NCBI GenBank assembly: GCA_902539195.1
Contig: CACBHZ010000001.1
Coordinates: 38,655 to 102,654 of the forward strand
Direction of reading: 5' to 3'
From: an uncultured Pelagibacteraceae bacterium
GTDB lineage: Bacteria; Pseudomonadota; Alphaproteobacteria; Pelagibacterales; Pelagibacteraceae
DNA length: 64,000 bases
Of this stretch, positions 62,557 to 64,000 are shown in pieces (the first letter of the stretch is position 1; each line of letters starts with the position of its first letter). Made by a program: the position numbers and the translations under genes. Below the pieces are notes generated by a model, which made no database searches, had not been told where the DNA came from, and worked only from the letters and a program-made list of their open reading frames with translations.

Positions 62557-64000
62557 TACAAAATTTTATCTAAGACCTTTGCGGATGATAGGACCCCTGG
62601 AACACCAGCCCCAGGATGAGTGCCCGCTCCAACAAAATATAAACCGTCATAAACCTCAGATTTATTATGAAATCTAAAGTATGCTGATTGAGAAAATTTT
62701 GGCTGAATTGAAAAACCAGAGCCATATTTTGTGTTTAATTCATTCTCAAAATAATCAGGAGTTAAATAAAAATCATCTACAATATTTTCTCTTAAGTTGG
62801 GTAATAAACTTTTTTCCATTTTATCTACCACAAGTTTTTTTAGATTCTCACCTTCGATTGACCAGTTTATTCCTGATTTATTATTAGGTACAGGCACTAA
62901 TACATAAAAGCAATCATGGTCTTTTGGTGCCATACTCGAGTCAGTCGCGGTAGGCCTATGTAAGTAATAGCTTATATCGTTATTTAATTTTTTGTTTACA
63001 AATATATCATCCAAGTGTTCTTTGTACTTATCGCCAAACTTTATAGTATGATGTTCAACATTTTCGTATTTTTTCTTTGTTCCAAAATAATAAACAAACA
63101 ATCCCATTGAATATTCCATTCTATTTATCTTCCAATTAAATAAGGTGTTATATTTTTGATTATTTAGCATTTTTGAATAAACACCCGGAGGATCTGCATT
63201 ACAAACTACGTTATCTGCTTTAATTTCCTCATCTTCACTTGTCACAACCCCGACAACCCTTTTATTTTCTGTAAGCAAGTTTTTAACTTCTTTACCCTTA
63301 ATAATTGTAATATCTTCTTCTAACATCAATTTCTCAAAACCTTTTATGATTTGTCCCGTTCCACCCATAGAATAATGAATTCCCCATTTTTTTTCTAAAT
63401 ACAAAATTAATCCATATATAGAGGTTGTGGTAAAAGGGTTCCCACCCACCAATAATGGGTGCATACTAAATAACCTTCTTAGTTTTTCATTTTCAATAAA
63501 ACCACTAACCAAAGAGTAAACAGATTTATAACTTTTTAAACTTAGCAATGCAGGAATTTGCTTAAACATAAATGAAGGTTTATCAAATGGCACATCTGAT
63601 AATTCTGAATAACCCTTATCAAATATTTTTTTTGTAAATTTAAGTAAATTTCTGTATCCCGCAACATCTTTATGATTAATTATTGCAATCTGTTCTTCCA
63701 TTTTCTTTTCATCTGCTGAATAATCAAAATGGCTTCCATCTTCAAAAACAAATCTGTACCAAGTATCCAAATCTTTTATTTTTATGTAATCATCTGGATT
63801 TTTATTAAAAAGTTTAAAAATTTCATAAATTAAATAAGGAGCGGTTATTACAGTTGGTCCACCATCATAAGTAAACCCATTACTTTTAAATACTCTCGCT
63901 CTTCCACCTAAATCTTTTTGTTTTTCAATTAAAGTAACTTTATGACCTTTTGCTCGAAGTCTAAGAGCTGCCGCCATACCACCAAAACCTGATCCAATTA
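62556..64000 (-). CDS. crtI: phytoene desaturase (partial, 5' end outside window)
   Basis: CrtI introduces the double bonds that turn phytoene into lycopene. The frame continues past the right edge: reading back from the internal ATG (63977) gives IGSGFGGMAAALRLRAKGHKVTLIEK, the expected dinucleotide-binding glycine motif split here by the window, so the true start lies beyond 64000. GGRARVFKSNGFTYDGGPTVI follows, and YFVGAGTHPGAGVPGVLSSAKV, the bacterial-type carotenoid desaturase signature, is near the end. About 481 codons are visible, nearly the full length. It is the first retinal-pathway gene seen here, and translation runs on into crtB, crtY and blh. Confidence 0.94.
   Translation of the reverse strand, partial: IGSGFGGMAAALRLRAKGHKVTLIEKQKDLGGRARVFKSNGFTYDGGPTVITAPYLIYEIFKLFNKNPDDYIKIKDLDTWYRFVFEDGSHFDYSADEKKMEEQIAIINHKDVAGYRNLLKFTKKIFDKGYSELSDVPFDKPSFMFKQIPALLSLKSYKSVYSLVSGFIENEKLRRLFSMHPLLVGGNPFTTTSIYGLILYLEKKWGIHYSMGGTGQIIKGFEKLMLEEDITIIKGKEVKNLLTENKRVVGVVTSEDEEIKADNVVCNADPPGVYSKMLNNQKYNTLFNWKINRMEYSMGLFVYYFGTKKKYENVEHHTIKFGDKYKEHLDDIFVNKKLNNDISYYLHRPTATDSSMAPKDHDCFYVLVPVPNNKSGINWSIEGENLKKLVVDKMEKSLLPNLRENIVDDFYLTPDYFENELNTKYGSGFSIQPKFSQSAYFRFHNKSEVYDGLYFVGAGTHPGAGVPGVLSSAKVLDKIL

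Overview
The window is very A+T-rich, densely packed chromosomal DNA. Its gene content, short intergenic gaps and alphaproteobacterial gene orders (coxB-coxA-ctaB-ctaG-coxC-surf1-thrC and ispH-thrB-rnhA) suggest a streamlined marine alphaproteobacterium of the SAR11/Pelagibacterales type. That assignment comes from gene content and base composition only. I saw no rRNA, tRNA, CRISPR array, insertion sequence or prophage, and no gene-free stretch longer than about 165 bases.

Layout. 1-4.3 kb: an efflux-adaptor fragment with sulfurtransferase and MsrA genes, a drug/metabolite-type transporter, a base-excision glycosylase and two tandem DUF1330 genes. 4.3-9.5 kb: a purine-type phosphoribosyltransferase facing a complete BMP-type nucleoside ABC importer. 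9.7-13.2 kb: a small lipoprotein, Hsp20 with a heat-shock-type promoter, oligopeptidase B and a membrane J-domain protein. 13.2-19.4 kb: a glycosyltransferase, a DapA-like aldolase coupled to a cyclopropane-fatty-acid-synthase-like methyltransferase, a very lysine-rich coiled-coil protein, a TPR protein and a RamB/ScfR-type regulator. 19.4-21.7 kb: a duplicated operator module, a small ORF, isocitrate lyase and DjlA. 22-29 kb: TldD/PmbA, small membrane proteins and TypA. 29-32 kb: an orphan methyltransferase and groES-groEL. 32-40.5 kb: a HAD phosphatase, ribF-ileS-lspA-lipoprotein-pgi, then rsmD and purD. 40.5-46.2 kb: ubiA-msbA-waaA-lpxK-lpxL, an envelope/quinone operon. 46.2-49.8 kb: oxidoreductase, pirin, haloacid dehalogenase and rsmE. 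49.8-57.2 kb: the cytochrome c oxidase operon running into thrC and a peroxiredoxin. 57.3-64 kb (minus strand): crtI-crtB-crtY-blh, a 56-residue membrane gene, then ispH-thrB-rnhA.

How the genes work together. IspH supplies isoprenoid precursors, and CrtB, CrtI, CrtY and Blh take C40 precursors through lycopene and beta-carotene to retinal, the chromophore of proteorhodopsin; no rhodopsin gene is inside the window. The cox genes encode a heme-copper oxidase with heme-farnesylation, copper-delivery and Surf1 assembly factors. Isocitrate lyase with its divergent regulator implies a glyoxylate shunt under local control. LpxK, LpxL, WaaA and MsbA imply a Kdo-lipid A outer membrane.

The observations I rate highest are a duplicated operator module between the RamB-like regulator and aceA, two short membrane genes embedded by ATGA overlaps in the retinal and cox operons, matching heat-shock promoters at groES and hsp20, and four convergent gene pairs that share one 4-base stop.
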